NCBI RefSeq assembly: GCF_907165045.1
Contig: NZ_CAJRAU010000001.1
Location: forward strand, 1,240,001 to 1,304,000
Direction: 5' to 3'
Source: Dyadobacter linearis
Lineage (GTDB): Bacteria; Bacteroidota; Bacteroidia; Cytophagales; Spirosomataceae
DNA length: 64,000 nt
Shown here: in pieces, positions 25,789 to 34,737 of the stretch
How positions within the stretch are numbered: the stretch's first letter is position 1
How the letters are laid out: each line of letters starts with the position of its first letter
Program-made: the position numbers and the translations under genes
Notes under the pieces: model-generated
The model's database searches: none
The model's input: only the letters and a program-made list of their open reading frames with translations
What the model was told of the DNA's origin: nothing

Positions 25789-28074
25789 ATGATACAAGAA
25801 GAAGCTTCCGCGAAAAGAACACCCAAAACCATTGAATCTGCGGCTGATCTGGTGATTGTAGGAGGAGGATTGACGGGTACCTGCGCGGCTATTACTGCGG
25901 CGCGGGCGGGAATAAAAGTGACATTGATCCAGGACAGACCGGTTCTCGGCGGAAACTGTTCCAGCGAAGTCCGGTTGTGGATTTTAGGCGCTACCTCTCA
26001 TATGGGAAACAACAACCGCTGGGCGCGGGAAGGTGGCGTGATTGACGAGATTATGCTTGAAAATATCTACCGGAATCCTGATGGTAACCCACTCATTTTT
26101 GATACTGTTTTGCTTGAAAAAGTGATTCAGGAGATCAATATCACGCTGCTCCTCAATACTGCAGTTTTCGATTTGGACAAAAAAACAGGTAATGGAAATG
26201 AAAGTGACGAGATAGAGGCAGTGCATGCATTTTGCAGCCAGAACAGCACGAAATACAAAGTCTCTGCACCATTGTTTTGCGACGCGTCGGGTGACGGGAT
26301 TGTGGGCTTTCTGGCAGGTGCCGCATTCAGAATGGGCGCGGAATCAATGGAGGAGTTTGGTGAAAAATTTGCGCCGGATAAAGCCTACGGTGAGCTGCTG
26401 GGGCATTCCATGTATTTTTATTCCAAAGATGCTGGCCGCCCGGTGAAGTTCATCCCTCCCTCCTATGCATTGCAGGATATTACGGAAATTCCGCGTTATA
26501 AGACCTTTAATCCCAAAGATTTCGGCTGCCGGCTCTGGTGGCTGGAATTCGGCGGTCGGTTGGATACGGTGCATGATACCGAAAAGATTAAATGGGAACT
26601 TTGGAAGGTAGTGTACGGTGCGTGGAACTACATTAAGAATTCGGGTGAATTTCCAGAGTCGGAAAATATGACTTTGGAATGGGTAGGTACTATTCCCGGA
26701 AAGCGCGAAAGTCGTCGGTTTGAGGGAGATTATATGCTGACACAACAGGATGTTGTTGAGCAAAAAACGTTTGAAGACACAGCTGCATTCGGCGGTTGGA
26801 GCCTGGATCTGCATCCTGCCGATGGTGTATACAGCGACCAGTCGGGTTGTAATCAATGGCACAGCAAAGGCGTTTACAGCATTCCTTACAGGTGTTATTA
26901 CAGTCGGAACATCAGCAATTTGTTTATCGCAGGCCGCATTATCAGCGCTACGCACGTTGCATTTGCGTCGACAAGGGTTATGGCGACGAGCGCGGTTGGC
27001 GGACAGGCAGTTGGTATCGCAGCAGCACTCGCGAAAAAATACAATTGTAGTCCCCGCGAAGTCGGCACGCAGCATTTGGAGGAATACCAGCTGGAACTCT
27101 GGCGTTCAGGTCAGTATTTACCACAAATCCACATTGCAGATCCTGCTGACCTGGTTCAAAAAGCCAGAATTTCCGCGTCTTCCAACCTGCATTTGTCCGA
27201 ACTTCCAGGCTCCGATATTTGGAATGTAATTGAACATTCGGTCGCGCAAATGCTGCCCGTTACTGCCTCAATACCTGCAATTACGATTCAGATCGAAGCT
27301 TTGGAAAATACAGTACTGGAAGTGGAACTGCGGAGAAGCAGTGAAGTTTTCAATCACACACCTGATATTACGCTGGAAACAAAATCGATTCCACTGTCGG
27401 CCGGGAAGCATGAAGTATCGCTGGAATGGTCGGCAGGTGTGACGGAGGCTTGTTATGTTTTTGTTTGTCTGATGAAAAATGAGCTGCTAAAAGTGCAGTA
27501 TTCAGACAAACGGGTGACAGGGATATTGACGGTTTTCAATGCAACAAATCCGGCGGTATCCAACTATGGCAAGCAGGAACCAACCGAAGATCTGGGCGTT
27601 GATACTTTCGAATTCTGGTGCCCGCAGCGCAGACCGGCGGGGCGAAATCTTGCATTTCGTTTGAGTGAACCGATCACTTTATTTGAAACAAAAAACCTTA
27701 AAAACGCACTCCACAGACCAATTTCTGCTCCAAATGCGTGGGTAGCGGCTTTTACGGACGAAAATCCTTCCATAAAAATTGAGTGGAACGAAGAAGTGAC
27801 TGTTTCTAAAATTGAGCTGGTATTCGACACTGATTCAGATCACCCGATGGAAAACGTTATCTACGTGCACCCTGAAACGGTGATGCCTTTTTGTGTAAGT
27901 GACCTGGAAATTGCTGATGAAAATGGAGTTGTTATTGGAAAAATATCAGAAAACCATCAGACCAAACAGACGATTTTGCTCGACACGCCGGTCAGTACCA
28001 GATCACTGCAGATCAGAATACTAAGTAAACACGCGCAAGTTCCGGCCGCTCTTTTTGAAGTCCGGTGCTATTGA
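25789..28074 (+). CDS. cytosolic FAD-dependent oxidoreductase with C-terminal beta-rich extension
   Basis: This 761-residue protein is a paralogue of the enzyme at 16272 but has no signal peptide, so it is probably cytosolic. The FAD motif LVIVGGGLTGTCAA lies at about residues 21-34, followed by LIQDRPVLGGNCSSEVR. The distal motifs KRESRRFEGDYML, IPYRCYYSRNISNLFIAGR and ISATHVAFASTRVMATSAVG are shared with the paralogue. About 300 residues after the flavin domain form an apparently beta-rich extension that the paralogue lacks. It may act on the imported sugar, the counterpart of the exported enzyme. Reaction unknown. Confidence 0.8.
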   Translation: MIQEEASAKRTPKTIESAADLVIVGGGLTGTCAAITAARAGIKVTLIQDRPVLGGNCSSEVRLWILGATSHMGNNNRWAREGGVIDEIMLENIYRNPDGNPLIFDTVLLEKVIQEINITLLLNTAVFDLDKKTGNGNESDEIEAVHAFCSQNSTKYKVSAPLFCDASGDGIVGFLAGAAFRMGAESMEEFGEKFAPDKAYGELLGHSMYFYSKDAGRPVKFIPPSYALQDITEIPRYKTFNPKDFGCRLWWLEFGGRLDTVHDTEKIKWELWKVVYGAWNYIKNSGEFPESENMTLEWVGTIPGKRESRRFEGDYMLTQQDVVEQKTFEDTAAFGGWSLDLHPADGVYSDQSGCNQWHSKGVYSIPYRCYYSRNISNLFIAGRIISATHVAFASTRVMATSAVGGQAVGIAAALAKKYNCSPREVGTQHLEEYQLELWRSGQYLPQIHIADPADLVQKARISASSNLHLSELPGSDIWNVIEHSVAQMLPVTASIPAITIQIEALENTVLEVELRRSSEVFNHTPDITLETKSIPLSAGKHEVSLEWSAGVTEACYVFVCLMKNELLKVQYSDKRVTGILTVFNATNPAVSNYGKQEPTEDLGVDTFEFWCPQRRPAGRNLAFRLSEPITLFETKNLKNALHRPISAPNAWVAAFTDENPSIKIEWNEEVTVSKIELVFDTDSDHPMENVIYVHPETVMPFCVSDLEIADENGVVIGKISENHQTKQTILLDTPVSTRSLQIRILSKHAQVPAALFEVRCY

Positions 28075-28172
28075 TTGGTACATATTTCGAAATCTTTTTT
28101 TTAGTTACTTTTCTGGTTTTGTAAAAATTCTTGGGAACATCTGCATGTTTAATATGTGCAGGTAACGTTCCT

Positions 28173-28202
28173 TTGAATTTTAACAATTTGACTTTACCTT
28201 TG
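28173..28202 (+). promoter_or_regulatory. promoter of the TSUP/sulfur region
   Basis: TTG at 28173-28175, a 19-nt spacer and TACCTTTG at 28195-28202 fit the Bacteroidetes -33/-7 consensus. Transcription would start near 28208, about 37 nt before the TTG start codon of the transporter. Confidence 0.6.
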
Positions 28203-28244
28203 TCATCCTGAATTACTCTACCAGAATAGTATACTTAATAGACT

Positions 28245-29423
28245 TTGAAGGAAGCGGCGGATTTCACACCCTCATCGGAAGCAGGCTCAGCAAATGACTG
28301 GGAATCTCTGGACGTAGCGTACATTGCCAGTGGAGATCCGGTCGAGGACAGGCGATTGGCTGCATTGGCCAGGGAAAAAGGGCAGATCGTTTATCTGCGC
28401 GACTTACCCGCTGAATCAGATGTGCGATTTAGCCAGATACCTGCCGGTCCCGCTGAAACATGGGACAAACCTCATTCCAAGAATAATACAAAAACGCCCC
28501 TCACCTGGGAAACGCTCCAGCAAAAAATCTGGGCTGCCACAGTCCGAAAAAGGACGCGCACCGAAGTGGCGGTTAATATCTTTTCCGCGATCGCATTGAT
28601 GATCGTCGGTCACCTGCTCTTTACTTTTTTCACCTACGACCGGCTTACGGTACTCTGGGATGAGCTTGAACTGAACGAAAACTTCTTCTATTACGTCCTG
28701 GGCGGCTTTGTGGCGCAAATGATCGACGGTGCATTGGGCATGGCTTACGGGGTTACCGCCGCCACTTTTTTGCTGACTTTGGGCGTACCGCCTTCTGCGG
28801 TGAGTGCGAGCGTGCATAGTTCCGAGATATTCACCAGCGGGGTTTCGGGTTATATGCACTTGAAATTCGGGAATGTTAACAGCAAGCTCTTCAAAAAGAT
28901 CCTTTTTCCAGGTGTGCTGGGCGCTATCACCGGTGCTTATTTGCTCTCTACCCTCGAACAATATATTTACATAATCAAACCTCTGGTAGCAGTTTACACG
29001 CTGATACTGGGAATTCTTATCATACAGAAAGCGTTAAAAAAGCGGGTTGAGAAAAAGCCTATCAGGAAGATCGGCTGGCTTGCGATGGCAGGCGGCACGC
29101 TCGATTCGATAGGCGGCGGAGGCTGGGGACCAATCGTTACCTCCACGCTGATCGCCCGGGGACGCCACCCGAAATATACCATTGGCTCAGTGAACCTGGC
29201 CGAATTTTTCGTTTCGCTGGCAAGTTCTATTACATTCATCAGCATCATCGGTTTCTCACACTGGCAGGTCGTTTTAGGATTGATTTTGGGTGGAATGGTC
29301 GCCGCCCCGATCGCAGCAAACCTATCCCGCCGGTTACCGATTAAAACAATGATGATCATGGTCGGGACGATTGTCGTGATTGTGAGTATACGGATTATTT
29401 ATATGGTTTTGAGTGAGTTATAA
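28245..29423 (+). CDS. TauE/SafE (TSUP) family transporter with truncated CysG-like N-terminus
   Basis: This 392-residue protein has eight or so membrane segments of the sulfite exporter TauE/SafE type (FVAQMIDGALGMAYGVTAA, SASVHSSEIFTSGVSGYMH, GGTLDSIGGGGWGPIV). Before them, residues about 22-65 (DVAYIASGDPVEDRRLAALA, then REKGQIVYLRDLP) resemble the second half of the Rossmann domain of precorrin-2 dehydrogenase. The first half with its glycine-rich NAD motif is absent. The frame has no ATG before residue 115. A stop at 28239 forces the TTG at 28245 or a later start. Position ahead of the sulfate-assimilation genes suggests sulfate or sulfite transport. Confidence 0.8.
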   Translation: MKEAADFTPSSEAGSANDWESLDVAYIASGDPVEDRRLAALAREKGQIVYLRDLPAESDVRFSQIPAGPAETWDKPHSKNNTKTPLTWETLQQKIWAATVRKRTRTEVAVNIFSAIALMIVGHLLFTFFTYDRLTVLWDELELNENFFYYVLGGFVAQMIDGALGMAYGVTAATFLLTLGVPPSAVSASVHSSEIFTSGVSGYMHLKFGNVNSKLFKKILFPGVLGAITGAYLLSTLEQYIYIIKPLVAVYTLILGILIIQKALKKRVEKKPIRKIGWLAMAGGTLDSIGGGGWGPIVTSTLIARGRHPKYTIGSVNLAEFFVSLASSITFISIIGFSHWQVVLGLILGGMVAAPIAANLSRRLPIKTMMIMVGTIVVIVSIRIIYMVLSEL

Positions 29424-29547
29424 ATGGTTAGCGGTTAGCGGTTAGCTTCATTAGGTCTAAGCCGGAAAGTGGTAATAGCAAATTGAATCAATTGAATTAT
29501 AATATAAAAAAAGCTAAAAGCTAACAGCTAATAGCCAAAAGCTTAAC
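29424..29547 (+). repeat. GGTTAGC / GCTAATAGCC inverted low-complexity array
   Basis: Tandem GGTTAGC units (29427-29445) are followed about 60 nt later by the complementary AAAAGCTAACAGCTAATAGCC. The two halves can pair. The same family recurs at 32259-32373 and 36966-37045, each time between genes of the sulfate-assimilation cluster. Confidence 0.7.
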
Positions 29548-30735
29548 ATGAAAAAACAAACAAAAGCGATACGTACGCAAACCGGTAAAACGAAGTACCG
29601 GGAGCATTCGACACCACTATTTCTGACCAGCAGCTTCACATTTGAAAGTGCTGAGCAGGGAAAAGCCCTTTTCGAGGAAACCGAGCCTGGTAATATTTAC
29701 AGCCGGTTTTCAAATCCTACCGTGCAAGAGTTTGTGGACAAAGTCTGCATGCTGGAAGACTGCGAGGATGGCGTTGCTACGGCAACGGGAATGGCGGCGG
29801 TGTTTGCAAGTATGGCGGCTTTGTTGAAAACAGGAGATCATATCCTCGCCTGTCGCGCTTTGTTTGGATCTGCACATCAGGTTATCACCCAGATTTTGAG
29901 CAAATGGGGAATTACACATACTTACCTTGATGCTGATGCTTCTGAGGCGGATTGGGAAGCGGCTGTTCAGCCAAATACCCGCATGATTTATCTGGAAACG
30001 CCTTCCAATCCGGGACTTGATCTGGTTGACCTGGCGATGATCGGACGCATTTGCAAGAAACACAATATCATTTTTAACGTTGACAACTGCTTCGCTTCAC
30101 CTGCATTGCAAACTCCTGCCGACTTTGGTGCCGACCTTGTTTTGCATTCTGCTACTAAATTCATGGACGGTCAGGGCCGCGTTTTGGGTGGGGTTGTTGT
30201 AGGTAAAAAAGAATATATCAAGGAGTTGCGATTTTTCTGCCGCCAAACGGGACCATCTATGTCTCCGTTTAATGCGTGGGTTTTGAGCAAAAGTCTTGAA
30301 ACTTTGAATTTGAGAATGGAAAAGCATTCGTCAAACGCATTGCAACTGGCGCAGGCATTGGAGAAACATCCTGATGTAAAGCAGGTTAAGTACCCATTCC
30401 TCGAATCACATCCGCAGCACGAGTTGGCTAAATCGCAGATGAAAGCTGGTGGCGCGGTCGTAACAATTGAGCTGGAAGGCGGTTTTGAGAGAGTTGCCGC
30501 ATTTATGGATGCATTGGAAATAGCTTCGCTTTCCTCTAATCTTGGAGATACCAGAACTATCGTAACCAATCCGAATACCACGACCCACGCGAAATTGAAA
30601 CCGGAGGAGAAGAAAGCCCTTGGAATTACGCCAGGACTAATCCGAATTTCAGTTGGTTTGGAAGACATCGAAGACCTCATCGAAGATTTCACACAAGCCG
30701 TAGAGGTGTCGGTGAAAAGTGATATATTGGAGTAG
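29548..30735 (+). CDS. metZ: PLP-dependent O-succinylhomoserine sulfhydrylase-type enzyme
   Basis: This 395-residue enzyme of the Cys/Met metabolism PLP family should join sulfide to an activated homoserine, giving homocysteine. Visible are YSRFSNPTVQEF, the phosphate-binding ATATGMAAVFASMAALL, VDNCFASPALQTPADFGADL and the PLP lysine K204 in HSATKFMDGQGR. NTTTHAKL and GLIRISVGLEDIEDLIEDF close the fold. The choice of O-succinylhomoserine sulfhydrylase over cystathionine gamma-synthase rests on the HSATKFMDGQGR variant and on the sulfide-producing neighbours. The exact acyl donor is not certain. Confidence 0.8.
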   Translation: MKKQTKAIRTQTGKTKYREHSTPLFLTSSFTFESAEQGKALFEETEPGNIYSRFSNPTVQEFVDKVCMLEDCEDGVATATGMAAVFASMAALLKTGDHILACRALFGSAHQVITQILSKWGITHTYLDADASEADWEAAVQPNTRMIYLETPSNPGLDLVDLAMIGRICKKHNIIFNVDNCFASPALQTPADFGADLVLHSATKFMDGQGRVLGGVVVGKKEYIKELRFFCRQTGPSMSPFNAWVLSKSLETLNLRMEKHSSNALQLAQALEKHPDVKQVKYPFLESHPQHELAKSQMKAGGAVVTIELEGGFERVAAFMDALEIASLSSNLGDTRTIVTNPNTTTHAKLKPEEKKALGITPGLIRISVGLEDIEDLIEDFTQAVEVSVKSDILE

Positions 30736-30761
30736 TAATCACATTTAAACATATTGCCGGT

Positions 30762-31106
30762 ATGCACACATTAACTATTGAAATTCCAGACCAGTTTGAG
30801 AAAAAAGAGGTGTTGCTGTCAATTGCAGCTCAACTATATCAAAAGGGAGCACTTAATGCCAAGCAAGCAGCAGATTTAGCAGATGTTTCATTAAATGATC
30901 TGTCTTATTATTCTTTGCCCGAGAGTGATCCTGCGAAGCAATTACTCGAACCTGCTACTGAATATTCGACTACCAAGGAATGGATTGAGAGTATAAAGAA
31001 AGAACAGCGTTATAAGGGTTTCGATAATAATAGAATGAGAAAGCTAGCCGATAAGATGGACATTCAGGAACCATTGGAGGTTTTACTTTCTCAGCTAACC
31101 AAATGA
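30762..31106 (+). CDS. UPF0175-like antitoxin of a VapBC-type module
   Basis: This 114-residue protein has an N-terminal part (AAQLYQKGALNAKQAADLAD, then VSLNDL) typical of UPF0175 helix-turn-helix antitoxins. Its C-terminal part (ATEYSTTKEWIESIKKEQRY) may wrap the toxin. It overlaps the PIN toxin start by 4 nt. The pair sits inside the sulfur cluster, 26 nt after metZ. Confidence 0.75.
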   Translation: MHTLTIEIPDQFEKKEVLLSIAAQLYQKGALNAKQAADLADVSLNDLSYYSLPESDPAKQLLEPATEYSTTKEWIESIKKEQRYKGFDNNRMRKLADKMDIQEPLEVLLSQLTK

Positions 31107-31549
31107 GATATTTTCTTGACACGAATATTCTGTTAGCTTATTTGAGAAAACACAATTTAGTCAACACACTACAATCCTACTTTGAAGACGAAGGAAGTTC
31201 GAGTCAAATGTTTACTTCCGCAGTATGCATTGCAGAGTTGACCTCTATTGGAATTCAGAATAATTGGGGTGAGCAGAAAATGGGCGCACTTAAATCTATT
31301 GAAGAATCGGTGCTGATAATAAGAGAACTAAAAAAGCCAATATTACAGCGGTATGCAGAAATTGACGCTTTCAGTCAAGGCAGATTGCGAAGCAAAGCAC
31401 TAAAATGCTCAGCCAGAAACATGGGTAAAAATGACTTGTGGATTGCAGCGACGGCAAGTGTTCTGAACGCGACATTAGTAACTACGGATAAAGACTTTGA
31501 TCATTTGGATAAAGAATTTTTAAACGTCGCCCGTTTTGATTTGAAATAA
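31103..31549 (+). CDS. vapC: PIN-domain toxin (VapC-like endoribonuclease)
   Basis: This 148-residue PIN-domain protein would act as a metal-dependent RNase neutralised by the preceding antitoxin. Catalytic acids are recognisable: D6 in FLDTNILLAYL, the glutamate in CIAELTS, D in NDLWIAATAS and D in TTDKDFDHL. Its ATG overlaps the antitoxin TGA. cysH follows after only 8 nt, so the module probably shares transcription with the sulfur genes. Confidence 0.85.
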   Translation: MRYFLDTNILLAYLRKHNLVNTLQSYFEDEGSSSQMFTSAVCIAELTSIGIQNNWGEQKMGALKSIEESVLIIRELKKPILQRYAEIDAFSQGRLRSKALKCSARNMGKNDLWIAATASVLNATLVTTDKDFDHLDKEFLNVARFDLK

Positions 31550-31557
31550 TTTACACC

Positions 31558-32259
31558 ATGAACGAAGCATTAGCATCTTTAAACGCGGCCATTGAAGGGA
31601 AGAACGAAATAGAGTCGCTGGCGATACTGGCGGATCTGTTTCCCGGGCAGGTTGTGTTTTCAACCAGCCTGGGATATGAGGATCAGGTAATTACTGATCT
31701 GATTTTAAAGAATAACCTGAACATTACCATCTTCACACTCGACACCGGAAGGCTTTTCAGCGAGACTTATATGACGCTGCAAAAAACGAATAACCGGTAC
31801 GATACAAAGATCAAAGTATATTACCCGCAAACCCAGGCCGCAGAGGAACTGGTGAGCACGAAAGGACCTTTGAGCTTTTACGATTCCGTGGAAAACAGAA
31901 AAGAATGCTGCTTTATCCGCAAAGTGGAACCTCTGAACCGCGCTTTAAAGGGCGCGAAGATCTGGGTTACCGGCATCAGGGCAGAGCAGTCTGGAAACCG
32001 TCAGGGAATGGAGCGGCTTGAAGCTGATGAAGCGCATAACCTTGTTAAATTCCACCCAATTCTAGACTGGTCTTTTGAGGAAGTAAAACATTACGTCAAA
32101 TCGAACGGTATTCCTTATAACCCGCTGCACGACAGAGGGTTTGTGAGCATTGGCTGCGCGCCATGTACCCGGGCGATCCAGGAAGGCGAAGATTTCCGCG
32201 CCGGTCGCTGGTGGTGGGAAGACGAATCGAAGAAAGAATGCGGGCTGCATGCGAAATAG
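31558..32259 (+). CDS. cysH: phosphoadenylyl/adenylyl-sulfate reductase
   Basis: This 233-residue enzyme reduces activated sulfate to sulfite. Its iron-sulfur ligands are C117, C118, C200 and C203 (KECCFIRK and CAPCTR), the pattern of the 4Fe-4S APS reductases of many bacteria, and C228 in the ECGLH tail is the catalytic cysteine. FSTSLGYEDQV and TLDTGRLFSETY are the PP-loop-like substrate region. The CC...CxxC pattern suggests APS as substrate. This agrees with the absence of a CysC kinase gene in the window. Confidence 0.9.
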   Translation: MNEALASLNAAIEGKNEIESLAILADLFPGQVVFSTSLGYEDQVITDLILKNNLNITIFTLDTGRLFSETYMTLQKTNNRYDTKIKVYYPQTQAAEELVSTKGPLSFYDSVENRKECCFIRKVEPLNRALKGAKIWVTGIRAEQSGNRQGMERLEADEAHNLVKFHPILDWSFEEVKHYVKSNGIPYNPLHDRGFVSIGCAPCTRAIQEGEDFRAGRWWWEDESKKECGLHAK

Positions 32260-32402
32260 CTTTTAGCTTTTAGCTTTTAGCTTTTAGCTTTTAGCGATAA
32301 GCTTCTTTGCGTTTGTTTAGTGTATATAATTTTAAAAAAAGTGTACGGCTAATAGCTGACTGCTAATAGCCAATACATCAATCTTGAAAAGAAATAACAA
32401 CC
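32260..32402 (+). repeat. TTTTAGC array with inverted GCTAATAGCC partner
   Basis: Six units of CTTTTAG start directly after the cysH stop, followed about 50 nt later by GGCTAATAGCTGACTGCTAATAGCC. The two parts are roughly complementary and could form a long hairpin between cysH and cysD. Same family as at 29424 and 36966. Confidence 0.75.
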
Positions 32403-33344
32403 ATGTCAATTTCAGTCAATGAAGCTTCGGTAAGTGCGGAAAAGAAAGCCCCGGATTATCTGGATCAGCTTGAAGCGGAAGCTATTTACATTATGCGTGA
32501 GGTCGCGGGACAGTTTGAACGTCCGGCCTTACTTTTTTCCGGTGGAAAAGATTCGATCACCCTCGTTCATCTTGCCCAAAAAGCATTTGCCCCAGGTAAA
32601 ATCCCCTTCCCGCTGGTACATGTAGATACCGGACACAATTTCATCGAAGCGATCAATTACCGCGACGAGCTTGCTGAAAAGATTGGCGCAAAGCTGGTGG
32701 TAAGATATGTGGAAGATACGATCAAAGCGAAGGGGCTGAAAGAGCAAACCGGCAAAAACGCAAGCCGCAACTGGCTGCAAACTTTTACTTTGCTGGATAC
32801 CATCGAAGAATTTGAATTTGACGCCTGCATTGGCGGAGCCCGCCGGGACGAAGAAAAAGCGCGCGCCAAAGAGCGTATCTTCTCTTTCCGCGACGAATTC
32901 GGTCAGTGGGACCCGAAACGGCAGCGGCCTGAACTTTGGAATTTGTTCAACGGACGGATCCAAAAAGGTGAAAACGTGCGCGTGTTCCCAATCTCCAACT
33001 GGACGGAACTGGATGTGTGGGCTTACCTGAAAAGAGAAGGGATCACATTGCCTTCTATTTACTTCGCCCACGAAAGAGAGCTGATCCTGCGCGACGGAAA
33101 ATTATTGAATAATACACCGGTCATCGAAACCGACCCCGAAGATCAGATCGTAACACGCCAGGTTCGTTTCCGGACGGTGGGCGACATGACCTGTACCGCA
33201 GCGGTTGAATCCAGCGCAGCAACTTTGGATGAAGTAATTGCAGAAATTTCGATTTCGAGGATCAGCGAACGCGGCGAAACCCGCATCGACGACCAGCAAA
33301 CTGAGGCTGCGATGGAGGATCGGAAAAAGGGAGGGTATTTTTGA
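32403..33344 (+). CDS. cysD: sulfate adenylyltransferase subunit 2
   Basis: This 313-residue ATP sulfurylase small subunit forms APS from sulfate and ATP, together with CysN. The PP-loop is FSGGKDSITLVHLAQKAF (about residues 45-62). VHVDTGHNFIEAI, CIGGARRDEEKARAKERIFS and FPISNWTELDVW are family motifs. Normal length. cysN follows after a repeat-filled 133-nt gap. Confidence 0.95.
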   Translation: MSISVNEASVSAEKKAPDYLDQLEAEAIYIMREVAGQFERPALLFSGGKDSITLVHLAQKAFAPGKIPFPLVHVDTGHNFIEAINYRDELAEKIGAKLVVRYVEDTIKAKGLKEQTGKNASRNWLQTFTLLDTIEEFEFDACIGGARRDEEKARAKERIFSFRDEFGQWDPKRQRPELWNLFNGRIQKGENVRVFPISNWTELDVWAYLKREGITLPSIYFAHERELILRDGKLLNNTPVIETDPEDQIVTRQVRFRTVGDMTCTAAVESSAATLDEVIAEISISRISERGETRIDDQQTEAAMEDRKKGGYF

Positions 33345-33477
33345 ACAAGGAGGAAAGGGAGGAAGGAGGATGGAGGAAAGGGATTCATTTCAGTCACTCA
33401 TTCACAACTCGCTAATTCACTCATCGCACCGGCGACCCGGTCAAAATTCAATCATTCAATAATTCAACATTAAACAG
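33345..33477 (+). repeat. composite low-complexity repeat between cysD and cysN
   Basis: A purine-rich part (AGGAGGAAAGGGAGGAAGG and variants, 33350-33383) is followed by a TCACTCATTCA part and by AATCATTCAATAATTCAAC (33449-33471). The last is the complement of the octamer array at 14766. The purine-rich part is the same kind of sequence that is inserted in leuS at 55341-55454. Confidence 0.7.
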
Positions 33478-34722
33478 GTGGATTTACTAAGATTTATAAC
33501 AGCAGGATCGGTTGACGATGGGAAAAGTACCTTGATCGGTCGCCTGCTTTACGATACAAAAAATATACTGGCAGATCAGATGGAAGCGATCGAACGTGCC
33601 AGCAAAAGTCGTAATACGGGAGAAATTGATCTTGCGTTATTAACCGACGGTCTTCGTTCGGAGCGTGAGCAAGGCATTACGATAGATGTAGCTTACAAAT
33701 ATTTCCAGACACCCAACCGAAAATTCATCAGTATTGACGCGCCGGGGCATATTCAGTATACCCGCAACATGGTTACCGGTGCTTCCAATGCAGATCTGGC
33801 CATTATTTTGGTAGATGCGCGCCACGGTGTGGTAGAACAAACCCGCCGACATTCGCTGATCGCTTCGATGTTGGGTATTCCCCACGTAATTGTGGCGATT
33901 AACAAAATGGACCTCGTTGGTAACTCGGAAGATGCATTTCTAGAAATAGCAAAATCCTACCAGGAACTTGCCAATAAGCTGAATATCAAAGACCTGACGA
34001 TCATTCCGGTGAGCGCATTGAACGGTGATAATATCGTGGACAGATCTGTGAATATGAGCTGGTACACGGGCGAGACGCTGCTTTCTGTTCTTGAAACTGT
34101 GAATGTATTGAAAGACCAGAACCAGGAAGACGGAAGGTTTGCGGTACAATACGTGATCCGCCCCCAGACTGACGAGCTGCACGATTACCGCGGCTATGCA
34201 GGAAGGGTTCAAAGCGGTACTTTCAAAAAAGGAGATCTGGTTAAAGTATTGCCTTCCGAGCAGGAATCTAAAATCGCTAAAATAGAATTTGGCGGAAACG
34301 AAATAGAAGAAGCCTCTGTTTTAGAATCTGTAACGATATTATTAGAAGACGATATCGATATCAGCCGCGGAGATAATATTGTTTCTCTCAATAATTCCCC
34401 TATTGTAAGTCAGGACATCGAAGCGCTGGTTTGCTGGATGGACGACAGAAAAACGCTGAAACCAGGAAACAAATACGTGTTACAACACGGCACTGCCAGA
34501 TCCCGCTGTTCAGTCCGGGACATTGAATATCAGATCGATATCAATTCTTACGAGAAAATGGACGAGGTGGAAAGCCTGAAATTGAACGATGTTGCCAGAA
34601 TCATTTTAAGAACAGCCCAGCCAATTGCATACGATCCTTATCAGAAAAACCGCGCAAACGGCGCAGCGATCCTGATCGATGAGACTTCGAATGTCACCGT
34701 TGGGGCATGCATGATTGAATAA
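33478..34722 (+). CDS. cysN: sulfate adenylyltransferase subunit 1 (GTPase)
   Basis: This 414-residue GTPase subunit drives APS synthesis by CysD. The start is GTG (residues follow as DLLRFITAGSVDDGKS). G1 is GSVDDGKSTLIGRL, G3 DAPGH, G4 NKMD, and an EF-Tu-like beta-barrel domain follows. There is no fused APS kinase at the C-terminus. Sulfite reductase follows after 15 nt. Confidence 0.95.
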   Translation: MDLLRFITAGSVDDGKSTLIGRLLYDTKNILADQMEAIERASKSRNTGEIDLALLTDGLRSEREQGITIDVAYKYFQTPNRKFISIDAPGHIQYTRNMVTGASNADLAIILVDARHGVVEQTRRHSLIASMLGIPHVIVAINKMDLVGNSEDAFLEIAKSYQELANKLNIKDLTIIPVSALNGDNIVDRSVNMSWYTGETLLSVLETVNVLKDQNQEDGRFAVQYVIRPQTDELHDYRGYAGRVQSGTFKKGDLVKVLPSEQESKIAKIEFGGNEIEEASVLESVTILLEDDIDISRGDNIVSLNNSPIVSQDIEALVCWMDDRKTLKPGNKYVLQHGTARSRCSVRDIEYQIDINSYEKMDEVESLKLNDVARIILRTAQPIAYDPYQKNRANGAAILIDETSNVTVGACMIE

Positions 34723-34737
34723 ATACAGAATATCACC

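Noticed and set aside
26344..27075. 243-codon minus-strand open frame inside the second FAD oxidoreductase
   Set aside because: It is antisense to a gene with clear family motifs, and its composition (Arg, Cys, His, Asn rich) is that of a shadow frame.
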